Assembly (NCBI GenBank): GCA_964016985.1 | Contig: OZ024835.1 | Span: 65,618,828 to 65,682,827 of the forward strand | Reading direction: 5' to 3' | Origin: Anodontia alba | Taxonomy: Eukaryota; Mollusca; Bivalvia; Lucinida; Lucinidae | DNA length: 64,000 nt | In this document: positions 63,708 through 64,000 of the stretch, piece by piece | Position numbering within the stretch: the first letter of the stretch is position 1 | Layout: every line of letters begins with the position of its first letter | Program-made: the position numbers and the translations under genes | The notes under the pieces: model-generated | Seen by the model: only the letters and a program-made list of their open reading frames with translations | What the model was told of the DNA's origin: nothing | Database searches by the model: none

Positions 63708-64000
63708 AACCCTTATCCTACTAAATAATTTAACTAGCCACACCCATTTATGACTATAAGCAATCAGATTACATCATATGTTTCTGTTCAAATTCACAAA
63801 CTGAATGACAAACAGTGTAGATCCTGATCAGATGGCCTTTGTAAACAGTGTAGATCCAGATCAGTTGGCTTCTGAAGAAGCCAACTGATCTGGATCTGCA
63901 CTGTTTGTCATTAAGTATGTAAATTTGTATTGACAACCAGGATCAAGCAATCTGATTGGCTGAAAATTAGAAGTGGGTGTGGCATCTTAATTTATTCAGC
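63708..64000. mobile_element. Family-A MITE at right edge, with a duplicated core start
   Basis: TTAACCCTTATCCTACTAAA ... two starts of AAACAGTGTAGATCC (63812 and 63845) ... GATCAGTTGGCTTCTGAAGA hairpin ... AATTTATTCAGC at the window end. Confidence 0.8.

Overview
The window is AT-rich animal nuclear DNA with intron-containing genes, tRNA-derived SINEs, a truncated LINE and very many short palindromic elements. Repeat types that I associate with bivalve genomes (the GGGCCATAACTCA array, the element ending in GGGCCTCTTGTTT, SINEs with a GACCCNNTGGGTTGAC tail) make a bivalve mollusc the best guess. The species cannot be read from the sequence.

Left third (1-23.6 kb): two conserved genes lie head to head. 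TRMT11, the catalytic subunit of the tRNA m2G10 methyltransferase, is on the minus strand. Five 5' exons are visible (371-8681) and the gene runs off the left edge before its methyltransferase domain. PSMF1, the proteasome regulator PI31, is complete on the plus strand: 7 exons, 8805-23511, 278 residues, with an intact reading frame, consensus splice sites and a poly(A) signal at 23558. The two start codons are only 123 bp apart, so the gap is almost certainly a shared bidirectional promoter. TRMT11 intron 1 holds a 2.47-kb Mutator-like element with a 9-bp target duplication.

Middle (23.6-33.5 kb): no gene was found. The stretch holds MITEs, SINEs and a multi-copy mollusc-type repeat.

Right half (33.5-64 kb): three exon-like segments on the minus strand (61077-61331, 50362-50438, 33619-33774) look like real coding sequence with good splice signals. 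The first two join in frame. The third ends in a short hydrophobic C-terminus and a stop, with a poly(A) signal just downstream. They may belong to one long, repeat-filled gene that I could not identify. The rest is repeats: palindromic MITEs, SINEs, a 13-copy 46-bp minisatellite, a 191-bp tandem array and a 310-bp array.

The most unusual feature is the palindromic elements. At least seven families with different terminal sequences share a few internal hairpin cores, and one terminal type carries at least two different cores. This looks like modular exchange of ends and cores between MITE families. No bacterial-style system, CRISPR array or intact autonomous transposase was seen.
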